The notes under the pieces were generated by a model. It saw only the letters and a program-made list of their open reading frames with translations, made no database searches and was not told where the DNA came from. Source: Verrucomicrobiota bacterium (lineage in GTDB: Bacteria; Verrucomicrobiota; Verrucomicrobiia; Opitutales; UBA953). From it: 64,000 nucleotides of DNA. Positions 18,002-27,534 of the stretch are shown piece by piece. Position 1 is the first letter of the stretch, and every line of letters starts with the position of its first letter. Location: the NCBI GenBank assembly GCA_014193315.1, contig BJHS01000007.1:1-64000 (forward strand). Reading direction: 5' to 3'. The translations under genes were made by a program, and so were the position numbers.

Positions 18002-20038
18002 GTGAAAGCCTTGTTCTCGCGCACCGTCGGCTCTCGGCAGGGAGGCACCGTGCTCCTCGCCCTCACCTATGTGCTCCTTGGCAGTCTGCTCCGCCTCGGT
18101 TTCCTGGTGGCCAGCGCCGGCGGGGTCTCTTGGGGCCTCGCGACCTTCGGCGCCTTGTTCGTCGGCTTCGCCTTCGATGTTGTGATGGCTTGGTTCCTCA
18201 CCCTTCCGCTCGGCCTGCTGGCGACCATCTGGCCGACGCGTTTCTGGCGCTTCCCTCTCGTGGTCGCCTGGACCTTCGGGGCTTTCCTCTTCAGCTTCTG
18301 GAAGATCTCCGAAATCTTGTTCTGGGAGGAGTTCGGCGTCCGCTTCAACTTCATCGCGGTGGACTACCTCGTGTACACGACCGAAGTCGTGAAGAACATC
18401 AAGGAGTCCTACAACCTGCCTTTGATCGCCGCGGCCGTCGCCCTCCTGGCTTTCGGCGCCTACATGCTCTGGCGCCGCCTTGGGCTGACCGCGGCCTGGC
18501 ATGCGGGGGCCGCCACCGATACCTCGCCCCGCTGGCGTACCCTCGTCGGGCTGCTCGCTCCGTTCATCTTATTGCTGGGGGTCGCTTACGCGACTGGACG
18601 GCATGACCTCAAGGTCGCCTCGCCGATCCACAGCTCTTTCGGCGAGCGCCTCACGGCCGGGCTCCGGCACATGGGCGACCCCCAGCCGAGCTGGGCCAAT
18701 AGCTACGACACCGAGATCGCCAAGAACGGCGAGTACGCCTTTCTCGCCGCGTTCTGGGCCAATCAATTGGACTGGAAGCGGTTCTATCCCTCCCGGGATG
18801 GCGTGGTGTCGGAATTAGCAGCCCGCTTGAGCCAGCAAGGGGCTCCGCTCGACCCGAGCAAGCCCAGCGATATCCTCCGCAAGGTCGCCGGGACGCCCGG
18901 TGCCCGCAAACTGAACGTCATCCAGATCACGGTGGAAAGCCTGAGCGCCAAGTTCCTGGGCTGCTACGGGGTCAACGACGAGGAGGATCGCACCGACTAC
19001 GGTAAATTCGGACTGACCCCGAACCTTGACCGCATTTCCCAGGAGTCCTTGTGGTTCACCCATTGCTACGCGGGGGGCACCCGTACGGTCCGCGGGATGG
19101 AGGCGCTCACCCTGTCGATTCCACCCATCCCGGGGCAGTCGGTCCTGCGCCGGAAGGGTTGCGAGAACCTTTCGACCTTGGGGTCGGCCTTGGCCGCCCA
19201 GGGGTATGACACAGCCTTCATCTACGGGGGCGACGGGTTCTTCGATAACATGAGTTATTTCTTCGGGGCCAACGGGTATCGCATCGTCGACCAGCCCGCG
19301 GCGCTCAAGGCAGGTCGGTCGGTTAGTTTTGGCAATGCCTGGGGAGCCTGCGACGAGGATGCCTTTAACTGGTCGATGGCGGAGGCGGATGAGGCGCATG
19401 CGGCCGGCAAGCCGTTCCACCACTTCATCATGACGACTTCGAACCACCGGCCTTACACCTGGCCGGCGGGGAAAATCCGGCCGGAACTGCGCGATCGCCC
19501 GGGTGGGGTCGCCTACACGGATTATGCCATCGGGGCCTTCCTTCGCCAGGCCGCCGCCAAGCCGTGGTTCAAGGATACCGTCTTCGTCATCGTCGCCGAC
19601 CATTGCGCCTCGGTCGCCGGCAAGCGTGAACTCGAGATCAAGAAGTACGAGATCCCGCTCTTCATCTGGGCACCCGGTTTATTGCCGGCGCGCAAGGTTG
19701 ATGCCATGATGAGCCAGATCGACCTAGTGCCGACCCTGCTGGGTCTGCTGAAGCTGCCTTATGCGGGACGCTTCGTCGGGGCCGATGTCCTCGCCCCCGG
19801 GTATCGTCCGCGGGCCTTCATCAGCAACTACCAGAAAGTCGCGGTCCTGCGTCCCGACGGGTTGCTGACCGTGTTGAAGCCGGTCCGGCAGGTCGCTCAG
19901 TTCCGGGCCGACCTCGCGACGGGTACTTTGGCACCCTTGACTTCACTGGATGCGGACGCCGCGGCGGAGGCGATTCAGTACTACCAAGGCACGGATGAAC
20001 TCTTCAATCGAGGTGGACTCGCCAACCCTGCGCGCTGA
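18002..20038 (+). CDS. LTA synthase/MdoB-like phosphotransferase (alkaline-phosphatase fold)
   Basis: The 678-residue protein starts at a GTG. About five membrane helices fill roughly the first 205 residues. A periplasmic sulfatase-like domain starts near residue 300 (LNVIQITVESLSAKFLGCYG, then LTPNLDRISQESLWF, the probable catalytic Thr in GGTRTVRGMEAL, IYGGDGFFDNMSYFFGANGY, and FVIVADHCAS with metal ligands). The domain order matches LtaS and the E. coli phosphoglycerol transferase MdoB/OpgB. In a Gram-negative it more likely decorates periplasmic glucans or lipopolysaccharide than makes lipoteichoic acid. The PAP2 gene overlaps its 3' end by 44 bases, so the two act together or share control. 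Confidence 0.9.
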   Translation: MKALFSRTVGSRQGGTVLLALTYVLLGSLLRLGFLVASAGGVSWGLATFGALFVGFAFDVVMAWFLTLPLGLLATIWPTRFWRFPLVVAWTFGAFLFSFWKISEILFWEEFGVRFNFIAVDYLVYTTEVVKNIKESYNLPLIAAAVALLAFGAYMLWRRLGLTAAWHAGAATDTSPRWRTLVGLLAPFILLLGVAYATGRHDLKVASPIHSSFGERLTAGLRHMGDPQPSWANSYDTEIAKNGEYAFLAAFWANQLDWKRFYPSRDGVVSELAARLSQQGAPLDPSKPSDILRKVAGTPGARKLNVIQITVESLSAKFLGCYGVNDEEDRTDYGKFGLTPNLDRISQESLWFTHCYAGGTRTVRGMEALTLSIPPIPGQSVLRRKGCENLSTLGSALAAQGYDTAFIYGGDGFFDNMSYFFGANGYRIVDQPAALKAGRSVSFGNAWGACDEDAFNWSMAEADEAHAAGKPFHHFIMTTSNHRPYTWPAGKIRPELRDRPGGVAYTDYAIGAFLRQAAAKPWFKDTVFVIVADHCASVAGKRELEIKKYEIPLFIWAPGLLPARKVDAMMSQIDLVPTLLGLLKLPYAGRFVGADVLAPGYRPRAFISNYQKVAVLRPDGLLTVLKPVRQVAQFRADLATGTLAPLTSLDADAAAEAIQYYQGTDELFNRGGLANPAR

Positions 20039-20723
20039 CCGCCCGTCGGTCCTCCTGCCCGCCTTGGCCCTCGCGGGCGTGCTCGGTTTCTTTGGCTTGC
20101 ATGGCACCGGTGGCGAGTGGCTCGACTTTCAGGTCCAGGCTTGGTTCTGGGACGGTCGCGACTGGCTCATCGCGAAGGACGCCGGCTGGTTTCATCAACT
20201 GGCCTACACTGGTCCGAAGGTCGCCATCTACGCCTTCGCCCTTTGGCTCCTCTGGGTCATGGCGGTGCCCGCGCAAGCGCCCGCGGGGATGGGGCGTCGC
20301 CGGGCGGCCTACGTCTTCCTTTGCTTGGCGGTGATTCCGTTGGTCTGTACGCAACTGCGCAGCGTGACGCACATGGCCACGCCGCGGGACCTTCAGGTCT
20401 ATGGGGCGGTCGCACCGAATGCCTGGCCGCACCTCCTGCTTTTTGACGTCAAGCCGTTGGGTTACCCCAGCCACGCGTTTCCCGCCGGCCACGCGAGCGG
20501 TGGTTTCGCCCTCTTAGCCCTGGCCTTCGCCTGGGATACCCCGGGCTCCCGCCGGCGGGGTCTGCTCATCGGCTTGGCTTATGGCGGCGCCATGGGGCTC
20601 TACCAGCTCGCCCGCGGTGAGCACTTCCTCTCGCACACGCTGGCCACGGCCGCGGTCGCCTGGTTAATCGCGGCCGCCTTGGCCCGCGTCGTCCGCCCGT
20701 CGGCGATCAGTTCGCCCAGTTGA
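19995..20723 (+). CDS. PAP2-family membrane phosphatase
   Basis: This integral membrane protein of 242 residues has PAP2 motifs: THMATPRDL (motif 1 variant), PAGHASGGFALLAL (PSGH-like motif 2) and ARGEHFLSHTLAT (motif 3 with its His). Members remove phosphate from phosphatidic acid, undecaprenyl pyrophosphate or lipid A. The start at 19995 lies inside the preceding LTA-synthase-like gene, so translation is probably coupled. The pairing suggests recycling of a lipid by-product (such as diacylglycerol phosphate) of the upstream enzyme, which is an inference. The 3' end overlaps the convergent pseudopilin gene by 17 bases. Confidence 0.88.
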   Translation: MNSSIEVDSPTLRADRPSVLLPALALAGVLGFFGLHGTGGEWLDFQVQAWFWDGRDWLIAKDAGWFHQLAYTGPKVAIYAFALWLLWVMAVPAQAPAGMGRRRAAYVFLCLAVIPLVCTQLRSVTHMATPRDLQVYGAVAPNAWPHLLLFDVKPLGYPSHAFPAGHASGGFALLALAFAWDTPGSRRRGLLIGLAYGGAMGLYQLARGEHFLSHTLATAAVAWLIAAALARVVRPSAISSPS

Positions 20724-21519
20724 CGAGGTTGTCCGAGCGCCGGGGCGCCGGGTCGGCATCGTCGAAGTAGGTCGCTGGAATAATCCCCGACTTGACCATC
20801 GGGCTGGTACCGCTCGGGTCGAAGTACTCAAGGAACTCGGGTTGACCGCCCTCGACCTTAGGCGCGACGAAATTGGCGCCGCAGCTCACGAGCACGAAAT
20901 TGGAGGACATCCACGCGGCGTAGTTGCCCGTGAAGCCGCCGGTGGTCAGGTTCTGGATGGAGACGTTGATGGACCCGAGGATGCGATAGCGGTATTCGTA
21001 GGGGTTACCCCACGGGTCGCGCAAGTCGAGGGTGGCGTTGATGTTGGCGAGGTCGGCGGGCTTCGCATCGGTGGGCGTGCCCGAGGCGACGTTGGCGTAG
21101 ACGGTGATGTCGTCCAAGGTGATGAAGGGCTTCATCTTCCGGCTGGTACCATTGGGCAAGATGTTGGAGTTATACGGCCACAGCTCCACCGCGAAGCCCC
21201 CCGTGGTGAGCTTGTGGTTGTAGAGCACCCGTCGGCCGCTGAGCTGGTCGAACAGGTCCGTGCGGTAGCTCGTCTGGTTGGCGGCATTGCTGGCGGAGGT
21301 CGTCTGGTTGGCGCAAGGGAAGTCGCCGTAGACTTTCTTGAAGTTCTCGCAGGCGATGACGATGCGCTGGATCTCGCCGCGGCCGCGGGCCTTCATGCGG
21401 GTGTTGGTCACACCTTTGTAGATGCCGAGGGTGGCGGTCGCGAGGATCATGATGATCGCGATGACCATCAGGAGTTCGATCAAGGTGAAGCCGGCGCGGC
21501 GGCGGGGGAGGGGACGCAT
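20707..21519 (-). CDS. Type II secretion/type IV pilin-like pseudopilin
   Basis: The 270-residue protein has a short basic leader, the prepilin peptidase site G10|FTLIEL with the invariant Glu15 (position 5 of the mature form), and a hydrophobic helix MVIAIIMILATATLGIY. A DPWGNPYEYRYRI block near residue 190 is typical of GspG-like major pseudopilins. Verrucomicrobia and Planctomycetes encode many such stand-alone pseudopilins; no secretion machinery is next to it. It is 11 bases downstream of the dUTPase gene on the same strand. Confidence 0.9.
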   Translation of the reverse strand: MRPLPRRRAGFTLIELLMVIAIIMILATATLGIYKGVTNTRMKARGRGEIQRIVIACENFKKVYGDFPCANQTTSASNAANQTSYRTDLFDQLSGRRVLYNHKLTTGGFAVELWPYNSNILPNGTSRKMKPFITLDDITVYANVASGTPTDAKPADLANINATLDLRDPWGNPYEYRYRILGSINVSIQNLTTGGFTGNYAAWMSSNFVLVSCGANFVAPKVEGGQPEFLEYFDPSGTSPMVKSGIIPATYFDDADPAPRRSDNLVNWAN

Positions 21520-21530
21520 GGCGGGGAAGG

Positions 21531-21905
21531 TCAGATGTGGCGCGAGTCGTTCTCGTCCTTCTGCACGTAGCCCGAATCCTGCCGCTGGTGGTTCACGGCG
21601 TTCTTCTTCAGGTAGGCTTGGTAGACGTCCTCGGAGGACATGCCGAGCACCTGGGCGATGGAGATGAGGAAGTGGAAGAGGTCGATCACCTCGACCCGGG
21701 CGTTCTGCTCGTCGAACTTCTGGTACTTGGCCCACCACTTCCAGGGGACGGAGTCGGTCAGCTCGGCCATCTCCTGCTGCATGGCGCGGAGGTAATTGAG
21801 CGTCCATTTGATCTTTTCTTCCTCGGTCATGCCCTTGGTTTCGACGCCGATGCGCTGGTTGAGCCCTTCCTGCATCCGGAAGATTTCCTCGAGTTTGTCG
21901 GCCAT
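21531..21905 (-). CDS. Dimeric dUTPase-like all-alpha NTP pyrophosphatase
   Basis: The 124-residue protein matches the dimeric dUTPase/MazG-like all-alpha family: an N-terminal FRMQEGLNQRIG helix, then QQEMAELTDSVPWKWWAK, and VEVIDLFHFLISIAQVLGM. The E-x-x-E and E-x-x-D positions bind Mg2+. It probably hydrolyses dUTP to dUMP plus pyrophosphate, keeping uracil out of DNA. The substrate could be another nucleotide. It is divergent from the U32 peptidase gene and probably co-transcribed with the following pseudopilin gene, an unrelated function. Confidence 0.88.
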   Translation of the reverse strand: MADKLEEIFRMQEGLNQRIGVETKGMTEEEKIKWTLNYLRAMQQEMAELTDSVPWKWWAKYQKFDEQNARVEVIDLFHFLISIAQVLGMSSEDVYQAYLKKNAVNHQRQDSGYVQKDENDSRHI

Positions 21906-22018
21906 GCGTCCATCAAACGACCCGCGGGGGCCGGGGCAACCCAGGAAGCAGACCCGGGTTTCGGTCGGCGGGCGAACTTCCCGCTTCCCTCCCGGGGCGG
22001 AGGCCCCTTGATGGAGGC

Positions 22019-24550
22019 ATGGCCGTCGTTTCCGGTAGCAGCGGACTCCGCAAACCCGAGGTCCTGGCGCCCGCCGGGGAGTGGGATTGCGTCAAGGCCG
22101 CCGTCGAGAACGGGGCGGACGCTGTCTTCTTCGGGGTCGGGCGCTTCAATGCCCGGGTCCGCGCCAAGAATTTCGAGGAGGCCGACTTGCCCGAACTCAT
22201 GGCCTACCTGCACGGCCGGGGGGTCAAGGGGTACGTCACCTTCAACACGTTGATCTTCCCCGAGGAACTGGCCGAAGCCGCGCGCACCCTGCGCGCGATC
22301 ATCGCCGCCGGGGTCGACGCCGCCATCGTGCAGGATGCCGGTATCTGCCGGCTGATCCGCCGGATTTCCCCGGACTTCCCCATCCACGCCTCGACCCAGA
22401 TGACCGTGACGAGCGCGGCCGGCGTCGATTTCGCCCGCTCGCTCGGTGCTTCGCTGGCGGTGCTCGGCCGCGAGGTCTCGTTGCCCGAGATGCGCACCCT
22501 GCAGACGGAGCAAGGGGCGCAAGGGGCTCCGCTTGACCTTGAGGTCTTCGTGCACGGCGCGTTGTGCGTGGCCTATTCGGGGCAATGCCTGACGAGCGAG
22601 TCGTTGGGTGGTCGCTCGGCGAATCGCGGCGAATGCGCCCAAGCCTGCCGCCTCCCTTACGAACTCGTGGTCGATGGCACGGTGAAGCCGCTGGGCGATA
22701 AGGCGTACCTGCTTTCGCCCCAGGACCTCGCGGGCATCGAGGTGGTCCCTGATCTCATTCGCGCCGGGGTGCGCTCGCTCAAGATCGAAGGTCGCTTGAA
22801 GTCGCCTGAATACGTGGCCGCGATCACCAAGGCTTACCGGCGGGCCGTGGATGCGGCTTGGGACGCCTTGGCCCGCGGGGGCGATGCCGACCGCGCCGCG
22901 GCGCAGGTCCGTCAGGAGGAGGATTACCCGATGCAGATGACCTTCTCGCGCGGCCTTTACTCCGGCTGGCTCCGCGGGGTCGATAACCAGAAGTTAGTGC
23001 ACGCCCGTTTCGGCAAGAAGCGCGGGGCTTTTCTTGGAACGGTCGTCGATGTGGCCCACCCGGGCGTCACGCTGCGCCTAGAGGGTCCGCTCAAGCCTGG
23101 CGATGGCGTGGTGTTCGACCAAGGCAAGCCGGCCGAGCGCGAGGAGGGCGGTTTCGTCCATGGGATCGAGCCCGCCCGCGGCGGCCTCACCTATGTTCGC
23201 TTTGATCGCGCGGGCGCGATCGACTGGAGCCGTGTCCAGCCTGGGGCCTTGCTCTGGAAGACCAAGGATCAGGAACTTGATAAGGTTCTGCACGCGTCCT
23301 GGGATCGCGAGAAGCCCAACTACCGCCGGCCGCTTTCCGCCCGGGTCATCGGCCGTCCCGGCCAACCGTTGCGGGTGGAGTTCAATGATGGCGAAGGGCA
23401 TGTGGTCTCCGGCGAGACGGGCATGCCGTGCGCCGTCGCCGAGAAACGGCCGATGGACGCGGTTTCCCTGAACGACCAACTGGGCCGCCTCGGGGACACG
23501 GGCTACGCGCTGGATGGGTTGGAGGCGGACCTCGAAGGGGCGTTGATCGTGCCGGTGAGCGAGTTGAACCGACTTCGCCGCGACTTATGCGACCGCCTGA
23601 CGGCCCTGCGCCGCGAGCCTCCGCGCTGGACCTTGCTGCCCTATGCCCCGGCGGCGACGGCGGTCACGGCGACGGCGGCGGAGCCGGCCGCGGAGTCTCA
23701 GATTGTCGTGGTCATTCGCGAGCCGGAGCAGTTGGAGCCGGCCCTTGCTTGGGGTGCCCGCGTGATCTACGCCGAGTTCGAGGACCCTAAGAAGTTCCGC
23801 GCCGCGGTGGCGCGCGTCCGCGCCTATGAGCAGGAAGCCGGCCGGAAGGTCGAGTTCTGGGCGATGGGTCCGCGCGTGCACAAGCAGGGCGAGGGCCGGA
23901 TCACCGAGATCGTCCTCTCCTGCGAGGCCGACGGCTACCTGGCGCGCAACCACGATGACCTGCGCGCCTTCGCGGGGAAGCGTCGCCGCGGGGATTTCTC
24001 GCTCAATGTGGCCAATGGCCTGGCCGCCGAGTGGCTCATGGAGCAGCACGGGCTCGAGGGGCTCACCGCCTCGTACGACCTCGACGCTAGCCAGCTCGCC
24101 GCGTTGCTCCGCTCGGCCCCGCCCGCTTGGTTCGAGGTCACGATTCACCAGCACATGCCGATGTTCCATATGGAGCATTGCGTCTTCTGCGCCTTCCTCT
24201 CCCCGGGCAAGGATTACCGCGACTGCGGGCGGCCCTGCGAGAAGCACCGCGTCAAACTGCGCGACCGCGTGGGCGCGGAGCATATCCTCAAGGCCGACGC
24301 GGGGTGCCGCAATACCCTCTACAACGCGCGGGCGCAGACGGGTGCCGAGTATGTCACCGACCTGCTGAAGCTGGGCGTCCGCCGTTTCCGCGTCGAGTTC
24401 GTCGACGAGGATGCGGAGACCGTCACGCGCACGCTGCAGAAGTACCAGGATCTCCTCGAAGGTCGCCTGGCCGGCGTCGATCTCTGGAACGACCTCAAGG
24501 TCCTCAACCAGCTCGGCGTCACCCGCGGGACCCTGCGGGTGCGGGTCTGA
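22019..24550 (+). CDS. U32-family peptidase/RNA-hydroxylase-like protein
   Basis: The 843-residue protein begins with the U32 domain (PEVLAPAGEWDCVKAAVENGADAVFFG, then FVHGALCVAYSGQCLTS, and RGECAQAC with Cys206 and Cys210). The long form has a DUF3656-type middle and a second Cys cluster near residues 720-740 (HCVFCAFLSPGKDYRDCGRPC). Bacterial U32 members such as RlhA and TrhP are now known to modify rRNA or tRNA rather than act as classical peptidases. The long form with extra domains is closest to RlhA, but its target is unproven. It stands alone between dUTPase and RecD2. Confidence 0.88.
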   Translation: MAVVSGSSGLRKPEVLAPAGEWDCVKAAVENGADAVFFGVGRFNARVRAKNFEEADLPELMAYLHGRGVKGYVTFNTLIFPEELAEAARTLRAIIAAGVDAAIVQDAGICRLIRRISPDFPIHASTQMTVTSAAGVDFARSLGASLAVLGREVSLPEMRTLQTEQGAQGAPLDLEVFVHGALCVAYSGQCLTSESLGGRSANRGECAQACRLPYELVVDGTVKPLGDKAYLLSPQDLAGIEVVPDLIRAGVRSLKIEGRLKSPEYVAAITKAYRRAVDAAWDALARGGDADRAAAQVRQEEDYPMQMTFSRGLYSGWLRGVDNQKLVHARFGKKRGAFLGTVVDVAHPGVTLRLEGPLKPGDGVVFDQGKPAEREEGGFVHGIEPARGGLTYVRFDRAGAIDWSRVQPGALLWKTKDQELDKVLHASWDREKPNYRRPLSARVIGRPGQPLRVEFNDGEGHVVSGETGMPCAVAEKRPMDAVSLNDQLGRLGDTGYALDGLEADLEGALIVPVSELNRLRRDLCDRLTALRREPPRWTLLPYAPAATAVTATAAEPAAESQIVVVIREPEQLEPALAWGARVIYAEFEDPKKFRAAVARVRAYEQEAGRKVEFWAMGPRVHKQGEGRITEIVLSCEADGYLARNHDDLRAFAGKRRRGDFSLNVANGLAAEWLMEQHGLEGLTASYDLDASQLAALLRSAPPAWFEVTIHQHMPMFHMEHCVFCAFLSPGKDYRDCGRPCEKHRVKLRDRVGAEHILKADAGCRNTLYNARAQTGAEYVTDLLKLGVRRFRVEFVDEDAETVTRTLQKYQDLLEGRLAGVDLWNDLKVLNQLGVTRGTLRVRV

Positions 24551-24556
24551 GCCGGT

Positions 24557-26743
24557 TCACTCGAGGTTCTTCAGGCGGGGGAGCAGGCTGGTCACGCGCC
24601 GCGAGTCCGCGGCGTTGCGGACCGCCATCGCGTAGGCCGTCGGGTCGCCGACGAGGATCACCTGCTTCCGGCCGCGGGTGACCGCGGTGTAGATCAGGTT
24701 CCGGGCGAGCATGATGCTGTGCTGGCGAAGGAGCGGCAGCACCACCGCGGGGAATTCCGAGCCCTGGGACTTGTGGATGCTCACCGCGTAGGCCAAGTGC
24801 AGGTCGGACTGCTCGCCGCGCTCGAGCTCGATGCGGGCACCGTCGAAATCGATGAGCAGCGTGCCTTCCTCGTTCAGGCCGAGCACCACCCCGAAGTCGC
24901 CGTTGAAGACGAGCTTGTCGTAGTTGTTACGCGTCTGGATCACCTTGTCTCCCGGTTGGATGCGCCCCGGTTTGGCGTCCTTGCCGCGCAGGCGGGCCTG
25001 GAGCGCCTGATTGTAGGCTTGGATGCCACCGGTACCTTTGTGCATCGGGGCCAGCACTTGGATATCGCGTAAGGGGTCCAATCGTAATGCCCGCGGCAGG
25101 ATCTCGCAGCAGAGCTTGGTGACCATCGCCACGCAGGCCTCGGGGTCCTCGACCTTCACGAAATGGATGTCTTGGGTGAAATCCAGGTGGGCCGGGTCCT
25201 CGACCGGTTCTGGCGGGGCCGTTTCGGCGTGCAGGATGCCGTGCGCCACGGTGACGATGCCCGAGCGCGCCCCTTGGCGGAAGACGGTGTCCAGTCGCGT
25301 CACCGCCGCGGTGCCTGATTCGATGAGGTCGCCGAGCACGTTGCCGGCGCCGACCGAGGGTAACTGGTTGACGTCGCCGACGAGCAGCAAGTGGGCGGTC
25401 GAGGGAATCGCGCGGAGCAGCGCCGCCGCTAGCTTCGTGTCCAGCATGCTGGATTCATCGACGATGACATAGTCGGCGTGCAAAGGGTCATCGGCGTTGG
25501 CGGTGAAGCCGCCCACGGCCGGGTCGAACTTGAGCAGGCGATGGATGGTCGACGCGGGTAGGCGGGTCGCCTCGGTCATGCGTTTGGCGGCGCGGCCGGT
25601 CGGGGCGCCGAGCGCCACCCGCGCCCGTTTCGCGGTGAGGATGTCGCAGAGCGCCCGCAGGATCGTCGTCTTGCCGGTCCCCGGCCCACCCGTGAGCACG
25701 GCGACCTTGTTGAGCAGGGCCATCTTCACTCCCGCTGACTGGGCCTCGGAGAAGGCGAACCCGGCCCGCCCTTGGGCCCATTCCACGGCCTTGTCGGCTT
25801 GGATGGTGGGGAGCCCGCTGGGTCCGGCCAGCAAACGCCGGATCGAAGCCGCGATGGATTTTTCGGCGTTCTCTTGCGGCCGTAACTGCATGAGGCGCAC
25901 GCCTTTCACGTCGAGGAACCCGACCGCTTGTTCGTCGAGCAGGCGGCGCAGGCGGTCCTGCACCACGGCGCGGTCCACCTCGAGCAGCGCGGTGGCCTGT
26001 TCGAGCAACCCTTCGTCGGGGAAGGCGCTATGCCCTTCGCCTTCGAGTTCTTCGAGGGTGTGGAGGAGGCCGGCGTCGACGCGCTGTGGTCCGGCGGTCG
26101 GCAACCCGAGGTTGCGCGCGATCTTGTCCGCCGTCTTGAAGCCCACGCCTTCGACCTCGCGGCAGACGCGGTACGGCTCGGTGGTGACGACTTTCTTGGC
26201 GTCCTGCCCGTAGGCCTTGACGATGCGCAGGCAGAGCGCGTTGGTCACGCCGTAGGTCTGGAGGAAGACCATGACCTCGCGGAGCGCCTTCTGCTCCTCC
26301 CAGGCGGCCTTGATCGACTTCGCCCGGCCGGGGCCGATGCCTTCGACCTCGCGCAGGCGACCCGACTGGTTGGAGATGATGTCGAGCGTGCGCACGCCGA
26401 ACGTCGCGACGATCTTGTCGGCGTAGGTCTTGCCGATGCCCTTGATGAGTCCGGAGCCGAGGTACTTGCGGATACCGTGGACGGAGGAGGGGAGGCGCGA
26501 CTGGAAGGTTTTCACGCGCAGTTGCGGGCCGTGCGCCGGGTGGTGCTCCCAGGTGCCCGTCGCATCGACCGTCTCGCCGCATTGCAGTCCCGTCATGTTG
26601 CCGAGGATGATCACCTTGTCGCCGGCCTCGGGCGCCAGCTCGGCGATCGTGAAGTGCGTCTCCTCGTCGAGCCAGAGGATGCGCTCGACCACGCCCGAGA
26701 GGGTGACCTCGGGTCCACGTGACGGTTCCCGCGGCGGCGACAT
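24557..26743 (-). CDS. RecD2-type 5'-3' DNA helicase (RecD/TraA family)
   Basis: The N-terminal half has the OB-like domain and tandem helix-hairpin-helix repeats typical of RecD2 (YLGSGLIKGIGKTYADKIV, REVEGIGPGRAKSIK, VEGVGFKTADKIARNLG). The superfamily 1B helicase core follows: Walker A TGGPGTGKTT near residues 347-356, DESSMLD, GDVNQLPSVGAGNVL and the C-terminal AYAVSIHKSQGSEFP. RecD2 works without RecBC in repair and replication-fork processing. I placed the start at ATG 26743; a TTG at 26755 would add four residues. No recBC gene is nearby. Confidence 0.93.
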   Translation of the reverse strand: MSPPREPSRGPEVTLSGVVERILWLDEETHFTIAELAPEAGDKVIILGNMTGLQCGETVDATGTWEHHPAHGPQLRVKTFQSRLPSSVHGIRKYLGSGLIKGIGKTYADKIVATFGVRTLDIISNQSGRLREVEGIGPGRAKSIKAAWEEQKALREVMVFLQTYGVTNALCLRIVKAYGQDAKKVVTTEPYRVCREVEGVGFKTADKIARNLGLPTAGPQRVDAGLLHTLEELEGEGHSAFPDEGLLEQATALLEVDRAVVQDRLRRLLDEQAVGFLDVKGVRLMQLRPQENAEKSIAASIRRLLAGPSGLPTIQADKAVEWAQGRAGFAFSEAQSAGVKMALLNKVAVLTGGPGTGKTTILRALCDILTAKRARVALGAPTGRAAKRMTEATRLPASTIHRLLKFDPAVGGFTANADDPLHADYVIVDESSMLDTKLAAALLRAIPSTAHLLLVGDVNQLPSVGAGNVLGDLIESGTAAVTRLDTVFRQGARSGIVTVAHGILHAETAPPEPVEDPAHLDFTQDIHFVKVEDPEACVAMVTKLCCEILPRALRLDPLRDIQVLAPMHKGTGGIQAYNQALQARLRGKDAKPGRIQPGDKVIQTRNNYDKLVFNGDFGVVLGLNEEGTLLIDFDGARIELERGEQSDLHLAYAVSIHKSQGSEFPAVVLPLLRQHSIMLARNLIYTAVTRGRKQVILVGDPTAYAMAVRNAADSRRVTSLLPRLKNLE

Positions 26744-26785
26744 GCCTTCAGCCAATCATGCCCGCGTCCGGGAGCGAAATCAAAA

Positions 26786-27445
26786 TCACGTCAGGCCGAA
26801 GGCTTCCTGGCCAAGCTCGGCGAGACCGGCATGGACCGTGTCGGGGGCATGCGGGGCCAATTCCTCAGCGGTATGGCTCCCGGTCGTGACGCAGTGGATG
26901 GCCGCCAGCCGCCCGTTGCGCGCCGTGGCGATGTCGAAAGGCGAGTCGCCGACCATCACCGTCCGGGCCGCGTCGGCGCGCATCGACCCCAGGACGTAAT
27001 GGGTGAACTCCGGCTGAGGCTTGCGCCACGGGTGGGCGTTGGTCCCGTAGATGCCGTCGAAGAGGTCGTCCAGGCCGAGGTGTTCCATGATCTTCTTAGA
27101 GTTGGCGTCGTCCTTGTTGGTGTAGACGGCGGTGCGGACGCCCTGGGCCCGGAGCGTCTCCAGAAGTTCCCGGCAGCCTGGGTAGACCCGGAGGCCGTGG
27201 AACATGACCGAAGGAAAGTGCTCGCGGAAGAGCCGGGTCGCCGTGGGCGCGTTGGCTTCGCCCGCCAGTTTGACCACGGTGACGTTGACCGACCCCCCGA
27301 CCGCGCACCGAATCTGTTCCAGGGTGACGCTCGGCAGCCCCATCATCGACATCACATCATCGTAACAGCGATGGATGGCTTCGAAATTATCGACTAAGGT
27401 GCCATCTAGGTCGAAAAGGACGGTCTGCGGGAGGGGGCGGGCCAT
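26786..27445 (-). CDS. HAD-family phosphatase (phosphoglycolate phosphatase-like)
   Basis: The 219-residue HAD hydrolase has the nucleophile motif FDLDGTLVDN (Asp12, Asp14), a helical cap, VYTNKDD (motif II), a Lys in the PWRKPQPE block (motif III) and VGDSPFDIATARN (motif IV). The nearest group is the Gph/PGP type, which removes phosphoglycolate or other small phosphoesters. The true substrate is not determined. It follows recD2 upstream by 42 bases on the same strand and is divergent from the next membrane-protein gene. Confidence 0.87.
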   Translation of the reverse strand: MARPLPQTVLFDLDGTLVDNFEAIHRCYDDVMSMMGLPSVTLEQIRCAVGGSVNVTVVKLAGEANAPTATRLFREHFPSVMFHGLRVYPGCRELLETLRAQGVRTAVYTNKDDANSKKIMEHLGLDDLFDGIYGTNAHPWRKPQPEFTHYVLGSMRADAARTVMVGDSPFDIATARNGRLAAIHCVTTGSHTAEELAPHAPDTVHAGLAELGQEAFGLT

Positions 27446-27534
27446 GGGAAAGCCCTAATCAGGCGGTATCGGGGGTGGTTTCCAAGTTTGGATTTGCAGG
27501 AAAGGTGCAGTCTCCTAGGTTGCGGCTTCTTCCC

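Noticed and set aside
18002-20038. Gram-positive origin suggested by an LTA-synthase-like gene and a McsA-like gene
   Set aside because: ExbB/ExbD, the OppA and TonB-like layout, a lipid phosphatase and exported enzymes point to a Gram-negative; MdoB-type relatives explain the first gene.
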